64,000 nt of DNA from assembly GCA_013396655.1 (NCBI GenBank), contig WBMV01008435.1, positions 372,001-436,000 of the forward strand, written 5' to 3'. The stretch is from Campylorhamphus procurvoides (taxonomy: Eukaryota; Chordata; Aves; Passeriformes; Dendrocolaptidae). How positions within the stretch are numbered: the first letter of the stretch is position 1; every line of letters starts with the position of its first letter. Under the pieces are notes generated by a model. The model ran no database searches and had not been told where the DNA came from. It saw only the letters and a list, made by a program, of their open reading frames with translations. The translations under genes and the position numbers were made by a program. This document shows positions 46,976 through 60,100 of the stretch, in pieces.

Positions 46976-49207
46976 ATGGTATCACCAACACCACCGATGA
47001 AATCCCCAGTGACACCCAGGCAGGGGCTGGGGTGACCCCAAACCCATCTCCTGCTGCCACCACGCAGGGTGCTGTGGTCGAAAATGTGTGGGAAGAGCCT
47101 GCAGGTGAGGGGAGGCAAATACCAAAAACAGAGAGGTGAGACCATTGCAGAGCCAATGGGGCCCAGGAGCTTCCTCTACCTCTGCCTGTCCTAGGGATGC
47201 TCCATGACATCCAAACACTGAACAGGGCAGGGACCGTGACACAGCAACATACTTTCCTCATGGTTTTTAGTTGTGTTGGGGTTTCCCCCCCTCCCCTTCT
47301 TCTTTCTTCCCCTTTTTGAGCATATGTCTGACACTACTTGCTGTAAAGCAGTGTCTGTAAGTGCCCCTTGCAGGACCAAAATTCTCCTATTTTATTGCAG
47401 ACCCCCAGAGACCAACACAGGTATTCTGGGTAAATCACCCTGGAGAGAAGGGAGGGAAGGAAGAGCATTTGGGGAGCAGTATCACCTAGCAGATGTCTCA
47501 TCAGGCATAATTACAAGTGAGGTGATTGGGTGATATAGTGTGCACCCAAAGGTCAGCTGGGTCAAAGACATCTCCATGCTATTTTTAAGCAAATGAGCTA
47601 TGGAAGAATCTTTTTATAGCTATACAGTGGTTGGGCTTGTATGGCCATGACATTTTGAACTGATCCCTGGTGCTCTAAAAACAAGTTCATGGTAGCACTT
47701 AACTGTAGCTGAGGGAAATGATGGGAGTTTTTATACTAGGTACAGTTCTTTACTAAGTGATATCACATTTTTGCCTTTATGTTAGATTTGGAGCACTGGA
47801 AATAATTCTGAGTGTAATACCACAGCAGTATTGTTGAAATGAAAACAAAATGTAAATTGAAGACAAACAGCTGATTCTCAAATTCTAATGGCTAGCAAGC
47901 ATATCATGCCTCACTCTTTTTAAGTCTTATCATTTTTTTCCCCCCAAGTCAGCAGTTTAGAGCATGTTTGGGTACTATGGAAAGACAGAGACCCTGTATT
48001 TAAAGCCAAGCTAGATGGCACAGACTATTTTCTCATTTACCACAAGATGGCATTGGATTTTGTTCCTTGATTTGGACAGCTCCTACTTTCTCCTGGAATT
48101 GCAGATAAAATTAATTTTAAAGACTGTTCTTTGAAGAGATGCATAGTCACTATCTAGATTTAGGCATAAATTTAAACTTTTGAACTGCAAAGTTCACTAT
48201 TTTGTCAGTCTGGTTAATAATTTTACACTGATCCACATACCCTCCTGGTTTACCCTTATGCAGCTACTACCTTGTTCTTTTGGCCTATATTTGCACAAAG
48301 CCCAGAATGCTTCAGGTAAATGCCTGGGACTGAGAAGACATTATTGGCAATAACTGTTGCACTTCCTAAGTTGCTTGAAGTGTTAATGATTATCACTGGG
48401 ATAGCAGAAGGAGTGCATGCCAGGGACTGATCTTCTTGTTTTAACTGAAAACATGTAGAAGGATCTCAGAAGGTAAAAATTGCTTTCTGGAAACTGCCAT
48501 GTAGAACTGAATTCCAGTCTTTTTATGCATTCCAGGAATCTGCACCTCAGAGAGCTAATGTGCTTTTTGTGTTTACAGTTTGTGGTTTCATGGTGTGCTT
48601 GGAAAGGTGATAGTTGGAAGAATATTTGAATGGATTTGTAAACCAAGATATGTAAATAGTCAAGGATATTTTGGGGAACTGTCCCATTCTGAGAAGGGGC
48701 TTCTGAGATGCTCATTGTAGTAATTGTAGCCATGCTTCGAGTTTGTACTCCCAGTTTAGAGCTGGGAATTCCAAGCAGGCATACTTCTTCTGCTAAGGGA
48801 ATAGTGGTGTGGGTACTGCTGCAAATTTGGGCTTAGCAAAAGCTGAAAGGGTGATACCAATGTTGAATTAAAGAAATGGCTTTTAGGAAATGAATGCTTT
48901 CATTATCCCATGTTTGCTCCAGCTTATTTAATGGACTTTTCCTGCAAATTTTTGAAGAATGAATTTTTAGAAAAGTTTATGCATATTGATCATCTCTGCT
49001 TTTGGGTCCCTGGGCTCCTTTTAGTGTCTCAAACACTGCATTTCTTGAACTGCTGGTGGGCTGGATTTGTAAGTGCTCAGCCATAAGCCTGAAAGCATCT
49101 AACTGTGGGCACTTACAGTCCATAGATAATGAAACAGTTTCATCATTGCTTTCCCTTTCCGTGAGGTTCTTAATCTCTTCAGTATGAACAATAGTGATAC
49201 ATGTCAT

Positions 49208-49228
49208 GGTGTGTGTGTGTATGTGAAT
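49208..49228. repeat. Imperfect (GT)n microsatellite
   Basis: About six GT units followed by AT/GT-mixed repeats. Confidence 0.7.
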
Positions 49229-52200
49229 GTGCTTAATTCCTTAGTGTGTGAGTGCTTGCTTACTTTACTGTGAGGGGACCAGACAGAATCTGGATGCTTT
49301 TGCAAAGTGCAAGTTTTCTTTGCGATGAAAAAGACTGTAAATCTTTTTTTTACCTACATAAAAATTTGAACTGCATGATAAACATAAAATGGCATCGTGT
49401 AATTTGCAGAAACACTTGTTCAAAAGATTAATAGAAAGCATAATGCAGGATATATGTGATGCACCAAAAGCACTACAACATCAGCGTGATATACTGTCAG
49501 GTTTGTTTTTCTTTTGGAAAAGAATAAAGAATTATCCTACTTAAATTTATTTTTGTAGTTTCTTTTTCAGCTTGGCTACAGCTTTAAGTTTGTGTTTGAT
49601 AGGAACTGCTCTAATATACAGGATTCATGTCTCACTGTTAGTGTTACCATTAACTTAGATTTACTCTTCAAACTTTTGCCAATTACCTCTGGATGGCAGT
49701 AGATGTAGTTACAAGATGATTCAACCAATTCATAAGCCTGCTGTGAGGATTGTTATGAAGAGCACTTTTATCAGGAAAACTCAAAATGCTGATAATTTTA
49801 GCAAATATTAGAAAGCGCCCTCAAAATATCCACGCTGTCTCCAGATCATTGCCTTCCACTGATTTTTTTCAGTACACTTTGAAGTAAAAATCTGTATTGT
49901 AGGATTATTTCATATAAGGGGAAGTTGTTTGCTCACTGAAGCTAAATTAAGTACAAAAGTTTATGGACCAAATGCTGCTCCTTGATATTTTTTTCCCCTG
50001 TAGGACCTATTTCATGTATTTCAGCATGTGTCTCATTTCCTGGGACAAATAAATGCCTTTTCATACCAAATAATGAAGACACAGGAGTGCAAATTTGGCT
50101 AAAAAAGGACTCTTTCCCAGTCACTAGTCCATATAATGTGAAAAGAACTGTATTTAAGGAATAAAAAAATTGCAAAAACTAGGCACAATCTTTTATAAAA
50201 TATGAGAATTAACTTCAGCAATATAACAATAATACACCTGCTAGTTGTAGTTTTTCCTATTAGAAGAGTTAAATTACTCATTACAGATAATGGGTTGTTT
50301 CTTCTCACGGTTTCATGGCTGTAAAGCCTTACTAGGAATCTGATAAGGGAGATGCTTAATTCTAAGCAAGTTCTGTTGATGTTGCTGCTATTATCTGTGC
50401 CTACATGCTTAAAAACATTTCTGATTGGTTTGTAAATCGGCAGGAGTTCTGTCTGAAGATTTAATGTGACTATAGCAGAATGCTGTATTTGTGAAACAAA
50501 CCTTGCAGATAAAACTCAGGAGGCTGTAGCTCTAGTTCCAAAACCTGAGACTGGGTAGTTGGGAATGCAGTTACATGTGAATAACAAAGCAGAGCCTGAT
50601 TTTTGGTGCAGGAGCCAGAACAGAGATAGCTGGTGAGATAGCAGGGAGATTTGGATGACTGCAGGCACTGTGGAAAGTGATGCGTAGACCATAATCTATT
50701 TTCATCATTTGACTGCCTGTGACTGTGTGGTTTCACTGAACTGATTTTGGGTAAACAAAACAAAGCTAAGCTAATTTGAGGCCTTCCCAAGTGCTTGATG
50801 CCTATCTTGCTATGCATTAGGGAATCAGACTGAGAACAGATTGTGATGTGGTTTGCTTTTTTTTATGAGCTCTACAGTGACCTGATTTTTTTTGAGAAAG
50901 TTTCTTGTAGCATGGTCTTAATATTAGAAGTATCAAGGATTGTGTGGCTGTTTGTTGTGTGTTTTTTAGGATAATTTAAAGAACAGAGTGAGAACATTAT
51001 CAGGCAGTGATGGAAAGAATGCCAACATAGTAACACATTCTTTTTCTAGGGTCAGTCCTTCTTATCACCTGTCTAGAGTAGACCTACTTTTTTGGCATAA
51101 GATTACTTCTTCAAGCTAAAAAAAAAAAGCCAATGAATGCATTTCCTTCTTTTAGTACAAATCTGTCATGCACAGAGAATTGCCCTTGATTAAGTCTGCA
51201 CTCAGAACCAGAAAAACAAAACTGGTTCCTCTGTTCTTGGATTGGGCTCATGGTTGGAAATATCTCCAACACCGGGAGCAAGATGGAACATGTAAGTCTT
51301 CATCCATGACACAAAAGATGTGCCATAGTCACTACTGATTTTTGTTGACAGAAGGACACTAGACAAATCAAATGAAGCAGGAGGTTCAATACTGTGAATC
51401 TGAGAGAAGGGTATTTCTGTTGACAATGATTGTGCCAGTTCCTGTAGTCTAATGCTTTTGTGAGCCAGAAATAATCCATTTCCCAGCAGTGGTCTTCTTG
51501 GGACATGTTTTCGGTAGAAAACCTCAACCTTTTATGTGCATGTACAAATACTCCATGCACATGACTAAACTTATGCACATAACAGTGTTCACATATGCAA
51601 GAGAGATCTAAATATCGATTTTGATAAAATCAAAAAGATGAGACCTGATCTCAAAGCAAGACAACACAATGCATTCAGGACCATGATTCTTCAGAGATTC
51701 ATTGGGTAACTTTGAACCTGAGGCTAGGCATTGATCCAAGCCCTATTTCATACACACACCACAACCATTTTACACACCAGAACTGCCTGACTCTCCTCCC
51801 AGCCTTTGCTGGATAACATGGAGATGTATGCTGAAGTGCTGCTTGCCAAGGGTGTTTTCAAAGCCTTGGCACTACTTGACATCAAGGAAAAGACTGCCCA
51901 AATGTGGTTTGTAACCTTTTATCCTCTACATTTCCATTCATCATCAGGGTTGATTTGCCATGATGGACTTTTGTCCTCAATTTCCAAACTATTTTGTTCT
52001 TAAAGCTACATTAAAGACTTCAAGGTCTTGCTAATAAATTTTCAGTTGACAGTTACCAATGAAATGGGAAAGAAGTCTTGGTTTAGATCTGTTTGTACAC
52101 ATAAATATGGCACTTTACAGGTTCAATCCAAGATATTAGGGGAGTTTTCAACCACATGTAACCACAGGTGACTTGTATAAGACAAGAATCATCCATAAAC

Positions 52201-52876
52201 TTGTATGAGCATCTACCTATATTGTGGTTCAGAATAAATTAGGGGAAATTCTGTTAAACAAATATTTCTCATTCTGAGTGTCATACAGCCTAAGGCTGTG
52301 ACTATACATCATTACCCAGTGACGACAGATTTGGTTAAAATATATCTTATGTTGAAAAAGAAGTCCTAGAGATTAACACAGTCATTTCACACTTTTTAGA
52401 CCATGCTTGCTGGGTAGCTGAATCAGCATAGCTTCTGGGGTGGGGTGGGAGTGTGAATTTACGGCTAGGCAGAGGGAACAGCAATCTCTCAAACTGGTTT
52501 TGTCCCTGAGGGAATTAACCACAGCTTGACTCACAATCAGGGATGTCTTCCCTTGGAGAAGCAATCATGATTTGTGCCTACAGCAGCCTACCAAACATCT
52601 TCTTGAAGGAGTCTGTCTTGTAAAGGTGGCTTAACTGCTCATGTAGCAGCAGAGACCTCCAGTAATTGCTCATGTAGCAACCAGAGCTCACAGCTTGGAG
52701 CATTAATGGAAACTGCCAGCAATTTGCTGTTACTTTAGTATAATATACTATAAACTAAAGTGGTTGCTCCATAGGTTTTTCAGTCATTCCTGCAAAGGGT
52801 TTTGTGAGCATCTCAGTGGGGTGGGGTGTGGATAGCTGGAAGCAGGAATGAGGTTGGCTGTCGTAAGGTAACCTCC

Positions 52877-52897
52877 CTGCTGCTGCTGCTGCTGCTG
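52877..52897. repeat. (CTG)7 microsatellite
   Basis: Seven perfect CTG units in intergenic sequence. Confidence 0.9.
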
Positions 52898-53735
52898 AAT
52901 CAGAGCCCTCAGAGCTGGGGCAGGAAATCCCTGTCCTAATCTGCAGTCAGAGCTCTTGGGCCCTCAGAGGGGATGAGATTTTCTGAGCTATTCAGGGCCT
53001 CCCTTGTGATGCCACAAACCCAAATCAGCTGTTCTGCACAGTGCATCCTCATTCTTTTAGTTTTCTGCAGAGTTCCTCTGTTCATCAGCTGCTGTACTAC
53101 AAGAAAAAGTGCAAAATGGGATACAATCTCAGTTTCCAGAATCCTTCTACAGGCACTGTAGGAATGGCTCAATCTGTAATTTTTCTGAGTTACTGAGGAA
53201 ATTTTGAAGCAGGGGCAGGATAATTTTGTGTAGAGCAGTAGTTAGGAGCAATAAAATGAAAATAAGTAAATATTTTCACTCTATAAATTAAAGTGGAAAA
53301 CTAAAAGATTTGCTTCTTTAGCCAAGGGTGCATGAACAGCTTAATCCGCTAAACTGTTGGTTTAAAACTTGCAGATTTCTCATACAGCTCATGTTCCATC
53401 TTTGTCTCTGGGACTATCTGTTAGTGTGAGGAGCTGTATGGAGCGTTTTCTGGGTTGCTTTTGTTGCTCCTTTCTGTATAGTATTTACAGGGTGAAGCAC
53501 TTGCATTCTCTGGCTGCCCAAATATTCCTGGTTCTAATGAAGGACACCTTCCTTTTCTCTTGAAGACAATGCAACACCTGCCTGCTTTCTGGGCTTCTGA
53601 ATACTTGCCTTGCTGCATCCAGAGTACACCATCCAGAGTGCTTCAGAGAGTGCTCCACATAACCCATCACCTAATATCATTGTTTCTCTCTTATCCCTTT
53701 CGTTGTTCCTCTTCCTTCATTGCATTAAAGCGGAT

Positions 53736-53830
53736 GTAGAATCACAGAATAGTTTGGGTTGGAAGGGACCACTAAAGGCCACCTAGTCCAACCCCTGTGC
53801 AATGAACAAGGACATATTCAACTCAATCTC
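53736..53830 (-). mobile_element. CR1 LINE fragment, 3' end
   Basis: The plus strand begins AGAATCACAGAATAGTTTGG and GGTTGGAAGGGACCACTAAA, the reverse complement of a CR1 3' terminus, and is followed by the CAACCCCTGTGCAATGAACA variant block. It is short, diverged and non-coding. Confidence 0.9.
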
Positions 53831-56800
53831 CACGGCCTGTTAATTCTAATGAGTTTACTTACTTGTTCCAGTATTTGAAGCTGTGCTTCATAGTCTGTGC
53901 TCTACCCTGATCATGTCCATTAGTATTTCTAATTTTTTCTGTGATACACCAAGCTTCAATGTGCATGATTTGTGAGGAAATCTTGCTGCAGCCCACAGCC
54001 TGTCTCTGGATTAGTTTGTTGGTGGACTGAACAGCCACTTGTGGTGCCCAGGTGTATCAGAGCATGGGTTTCTGGTGCAGGTTTATAGAGCATTTCTGAG
54101 GAACTGAAAAAAGTATCTACTAAATTGGTTGACTAAGCTAGGCTTAACTTTCCTATAATGCACTGTTATAAATGGCACGATAAGTGTGAATGGTCTAGTA
54201 AGTATGAGAAACACGTGTTGGTAAGTTTCAGAAAGAGCTGATGGTAAGTTTGAGTAATAGTTGAGTTGTAAATTAAGCTGATGATTCAACCCTTATTGAT
54301 ATTACTAGTCAATTAAAGAATCATGGAAAATTCCAGCTGAACCTTTGCTGTGGGCAGTGTTATGTATTGGAAAGCAGTTGCTTTTCACTCACGTGCTCAG
54401 GCCTTGCCTGGGTGTTTTATCCTACACCAATGAAAATACAGACAACTACAATCAGAGAGAGAGCAGATGAAAGAAGAGGAAAGCTACATGGAAAAATACT
54501 TTATAAATACATTTTAGAGGATCAGTAGGGAAGAAGGAGGTGAGCAACATCTCTTTAAATGAATGGTTTGAATGATTGCAGCTTTTCCTTCACTCCAATT
54601 TACTCAAGCTGTGCAAAACAGCTCTAGATAAAGCATATTCTCATTATGTTTTTGCTGATTAGAGAAAGAAAAAAAACAACCCTGTAGGTGGTTTAGGTCT
54701 GGACTGAGGATATTCACAGATCTTGGGAGATATTCTTGTTCAGGCTATGGATTATTGTGATGGAAACATCTGACACTAAGTCTGTGTCTTCTAAATAAAA
54801 CCTCTAAACTCAAAAATTGGAACAAAAAGAAAAGTAGATGTGATGCTATCAAACATCTACTTAGACAAAAAAGGCTGGCTTTGGATTGAAGTTCAAAGAT
54901 CTGTGTTCATCATCTCAGTGGATTTAGCAGTGGTCTTCAAGGTGGCATGAATTTTACATGTAGAGAAAAATGCATTTAGACTGTAATATTGATTGCTGTC
55001 CCCTGGGGAAAAATGATCTTGCTTTCATACCTTCACACTTGAGTTTGCATTTTCTGTGTAAATTACACTAATTTAAGATTGCATGCATACATAAAGAAAC
55101 TATCTTTGTAATCCCTGTTTTCCTACCTCCCTTCAGTTAGCTACTTTTGTATTGCAAGCAGGCCACCTGTGTTTTCCTTTGTTTGTATTTTGAGGTTTAA
55201 ACCCCGGCAGACAATATTAACATGAACTGTAAAACCTAATGAACTGAAGCTTTGATCTCTTTCTGTTACGAACCCACTATTTTTTTTTAATATATATATG
55301 CAGGTTTGCTGAGATGTGATCCAACAGGACACAGGCTATGATTCCGAATTGGTTTCATTATAATTTTGGAAAATTCAACAGATTGTTGCAAACTTGCTCT
55401 TTGCAAAATGCCCAGATGTACAAGCCCCCGAAGTCACTTGAAATACTCCTTTGTTCTACTGTCTTTCAGGGTGGTAGCATAACAGCAATTTTCAAGGCAA
55501 AGTTGCATTCACATTATGCTTCTGTCTGAAGAGGGACGGGATGATAGAGCTTTCAGGGTCCAGAAGACACATTTTAACTTCAAATGCATAGCAAACTTTT
55601 GCTGTAGCAGCACTAAAAGCACGTCACTATGTTACCATTTGAATTAGATAGAGAAAAGCAAAATTTAGGCAAGTTTTCCATCTGTTGTGGGCAGTGAGTG
55701 GGGCTTGCTAAGATAATGAGGGCTAATGCTAAATGAGAGCTGTTTTCAGACAAACCAAAATATGCTGACTGCTACCTTAGTTTAGCTCTCAGCTTCATCT
55801 TTAGCTAAACTAGGTTGGAAAACTCTTGTTTGCAGTCTGATCTGGGAAAGTAATCAGGTACACAGAGAGTTCTATTGATTTAAGGATTTGAAGGAAGGTA
55901 TGTATTTAACTGCAAGTTTTGAAAGAAAAATCCTCCAATAGTGTACCTCACTGAGCAAAAAATTGTAAAGCCCTGCATTCTCACTGTGGTATCAAAATGC
56001 ACAAATGTAGGTGTCAATAGAACACTGTGGGACGTATGTTTTGTTTCAACTTACACATCTTATGAGAAATGCCTCACAGAGAAACTGTGTATTTACTCTC
56101 AGTAGAAATCCATCCCTGCAACTTTGTGAGTTTCACAGTGAAATTGTTCTCTGCTAACATTAGTACAACAGAGCCCTTATGTAACTGCTGGCCATCTACA
56201 TCACTTTATAAGAACTGACAAACGAAAGGCCAAATAAGATGTTAATTACCTCTTGTAAAAGCATAAGTGCTGTTGTGACCTTTCTCTGTGTGGTACAAGC
56301 TATTTTTTTGCAGTGTTTAAGAGCAGTTATTTAATTTCATTATGAAAGCTAAGCGGGACATGATCTGGAAAGCTTTTACACACCAAATTCTCTCATTGCC
56401 ACTGTACAGGTCTACAGCCTGATCCTTGACAGGGGGGACTTGGCATTGCCTTGAGTTACATCAGTTTTGTCAACTATCTGAGCCTGCTTTTGTGCCCACA
56501 CTGTCAGTGAGACTAATTAGAAAGCCACAGCTTTACAGCATCCAGCCAGAGAGTTGCTCTGTTTTGTTTGTTTCTGAGGGTTTACGGTTAGGGCACAGTC
56601 AGGTACAAGGCTGTTACTGATAGTCTGAGTATCTGCAAGATACCTTTAGGCATCCTCAGAGGGTACAGTTAGGCTAAACTATTGAAAAGGGTGTGGAAGG
56701 AGCCACAGTCATGCATGTACTCCAGACAATTAGTAACATCCTTGTAACTTGCATTACATACCCACACAGGCACTGTGAATGAGACCTCAGCAAGGCAGCT

Positions 56801-57137
56801 TTTCACAACTATTCCCTGCAGTTCTCTTTTAAAGTTTCCCCAAGAGAACATGTTGGTGTTTGTGGGCTGGGAGAATTGGGTAAAGAATTCAAAGACCACA
56901 CATTTGCAGCACTACAACCGGCAGAAGTTACAGTGATGATAACAGTGCCTCTAACTCATCTTTGTTTGTGTTTGGTTCTCCAAACTTTCTATTGTTGCTG
57001 TCTCCTGAAAGCTTTCTTAGAGAAAGCCTACATCTTTCTTAGGCTTTGATACTCAAATGAACATCAATAGCATACCTCCTAGGTCTTGCCAATGGCTCTC
57101 CTGCCTTCCTTTTACTACCCAAGAGAGTAAGAATGGC

Positions 57138-57152
57138 TTTTTTTTTTTTTTT
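57138..57152. repeat. Poly(T) run
   Basis: Fifteen consecutive T, followed by AATTTTTC. Confidence 0.9.
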
Positions 57153-60100
57153 AATTTTTCCCAGCATCACACACTTGGTTTCTATACAGCTCATAAGACA
57201 GTATAACATCATTTTGTGCACAACTTCTGCCTAATGAGTGGCTTCCCCTTTTAAAATATGATACAGTATGCAGTATAATACAGTACAGTACACAGCCAGT
57301 CTATATTAAATTAAATTGAAAACAGTAGGCTGAGCATCTCAATAACATATTGACTCTTGTAATCCTGACCTATATGAGATGACTAAGACCTCATGAAACA
57401 TAGCCAATATTAACTTTCTGATGTTGTACTTGCATCATACAGATGAACAGAAGAATACTGAACATGTGGAGCAAGTGAAGAGCAAAACAGCAAACAGAGC
57501 AAGTGAACCCATCTGAATTCTTCACTCAGAAGTGAAACTGGCAGGGAATAGGGAGAAAGGGCTGTAAAGCTTTAGAATTTTCTATGGTGCTACCTGGAAA
57601 CACCAGGGTGAATGAACCCTTTGTCTGCCACAGATAGCAACTCCTGTAGTATTGGTGGTACTCAAGAACACTTTTTTGTGGAAACCTGAAGTAGACCATA
57701 AAATTCTCAACAAAGACATTTTGAAATGTCAAGAATGTTACAATTGACAACAGAATGTCACTTGGGATAAAGCCCATCTTGATGCTAAAGCAGATGGCAG
57801 ATGAGACAATTGAGCACTATGTCATGTAGCTATACAATAAAGTCATAGGAATTTGACCAGCTACCAGCCTAATTAGTGACTTCATAATTTGTCTTCTAAC
57901 ATATCACCAGGTGAAAACAGGGTACAGGAAACTCATCTACCATGAATAGTTGGGGGTGGCAGGACCTAATGAAAAACTGTGCTTTGTTTCTTTTCATAAA
58001 TTCAGAATTGATGCTGGAGCTGTCTTTCAAGAAGAAGGCCTAAACTGTCAGGGTTTTAAAGAGGGTGCATGAACAAAGTCCTGCATATTCCAGCTCTACA
58101 AAGCATGCAGTCATTTAAGCATGGAACACTGCTGCTCATATTATCTAATTAAGATTTTCCTAACTCTCTTTTCTCATTCATATAGTCCAGGGGATTTAAA
58201 TAGATTTATTTGTTTTTCACTTTTGTGTAAATTAAATGGAAATTGGGATCCTGAAACAGGAGTGAAAATTTATGTGCAATGACCTGATTCTCATTTAGTC
58301 AGACATCACTTTGCACTTCTCCAACTGTGTAACAGAACTGTGAAACAAATGTGAATGTAATCTGTATAGTCAATGAGATGCGAAATAGATTTTGTATCAG
58401 AAAGCATCAAGGCTGAAAATGGCTTTGCTCCTTAGGACTGGAGCATAGGTGAATGAATTTCTACTCACATGTGCACTGTTATAATGAGCCAAAATTTAAC
58501 TGGAGACCTGGAGGCAATTAGAATTAGCAATTACTGGATTTACCTACCCAGAAACTTAGTGTGAAAAGAAAATGAGATTCACCTAGTTCCTCATTCATTT
58601 CCAAGTGTCTTCATATTAGTTACCTTTACAGAATAGTGAAATATCTCTTAATTTTATTAGAAACTACCTTGAGCTTAATTTGCACAATAATTCATTTATT
58701 GAGAAGTACTATTGAGAAATATTTGACAATAAAGATCTCTAAATATTTAAAATTCAAGTGCTGGAGAGAGTCTCATCACATTAGAAAGCAATCAACCATC
58801 TTGAGACAGGTTAATAAAAGCATCTTAAACTCATCATCAAAAGGCACTCTTGATCTCCATTATCAGGCACAGGACTCCTAATGATTAATTGATCACATTT
58901 ATTCTGTTCAACAAAAATATCATGAGCTGAAAGTTTTCAAGATATGCAACATGAGAGGATTTTTTCCTGCCTCACAACTACGTTTGACAGATGACCTTTA
59001 GTCTTTCTTTCACAGCAGTGAGATATTCAACAGAAATAATGCTGATACATTTTTCACCATTAGCTGATGCACATGCTCACAGAATCCTCTATTTGGTACC
59101 ACACAGTAAACAGATAAGAATCTTACTTCTGTAAATGTCTTCATTATAAATTAGTGCCCTGCTTTCAGCTTTCCTCTTTCAGTAAGATCAGAAGGTCTAA
59201 AAGCCTCTGGATAGTTCTATGAATGCATGTAGTTAACCTGCTGTTGCAGGGAGATTGGTGCACGTGTAGATATACAGGAGGTTTTCAGGAGGGTTGTGTA
59301 GTCTGTTTGCTTCCCTTCCACCCAACATGCCAGCAACTGCACTTGGATCTCTGAAGTACCAAGAGGTCCCACGTATTCAGCATTTTGGTTTGCACCTTCA
59401 CTTTTGTGCACTTCAAGGGGTGGACTGTGGCTTGCCTTTCCGTCCTGAGCTCACCTGAAATTTCCTGGCTTGGTTACAGATAACAAGGGAGCTGTGACGT
59501 TGAGGACATCCACAGCCAAGTGCTCACCCAGGGTTCTGGGCAGATTTGCACAGCGTGTGCCGAAATATTGCTGTCGGCATCAGAGCTGGCAGCTGAAGGT
59601 CAGTCAAGTATGAGCTGCAGTCACACCTCTGGATCACAGCAATGTTCCCATTTTCACTGCTTCTTCAGCCCTGGCAAGTATCTGCTTCTGCTGAAGCTGC
59701 AGGTCAAAGGTGTTGTGAAGGGCACTAGATTGCATGAAAGCGTTAGAAGAGCTGTGTCACCCCAGAGATCCTCACAAGTAGGTCAGTTGTCTTCACTGCA
59801 TGTCCTCATTCTGGATGTTTTGCAGGTAAAACCTAAAGTTATTCCACGGAAGTTAATAAGTTTGAGAAACGTGGCCTTGTCTGTCTGAAGACTTTTCTCC
59901 ACTGAGTAGAAGAGGGCAAGGGAAGTTGTTCTGCCAGGATGAGCTGACACCCTTGCTCTCTGCAGGTGAGAGCAGGAAGTAGGCATCCAGCATCACAGAA
60001 CAGCTGGCAGAACATGATGAGCTCAAGGTCACTTGGCTGTTGGCCCAAAACCATCCAAAAATACCAAAAGCCAGCAATAAGTCAGGCCATCAGCTCAAAA

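Larger units (their letters stand above)
46976..53735. other. Intergenic region to the right of RRS1, first part
   Basis: No coding exon, RNA gene or repeat family is recognised in 6.8 kb. It contains a (TG)n-like run at 49208-49228 and (CTG)7 at 52877-52897. CRH, which flanks this gene group in human, was not found. Confidence 0.55.
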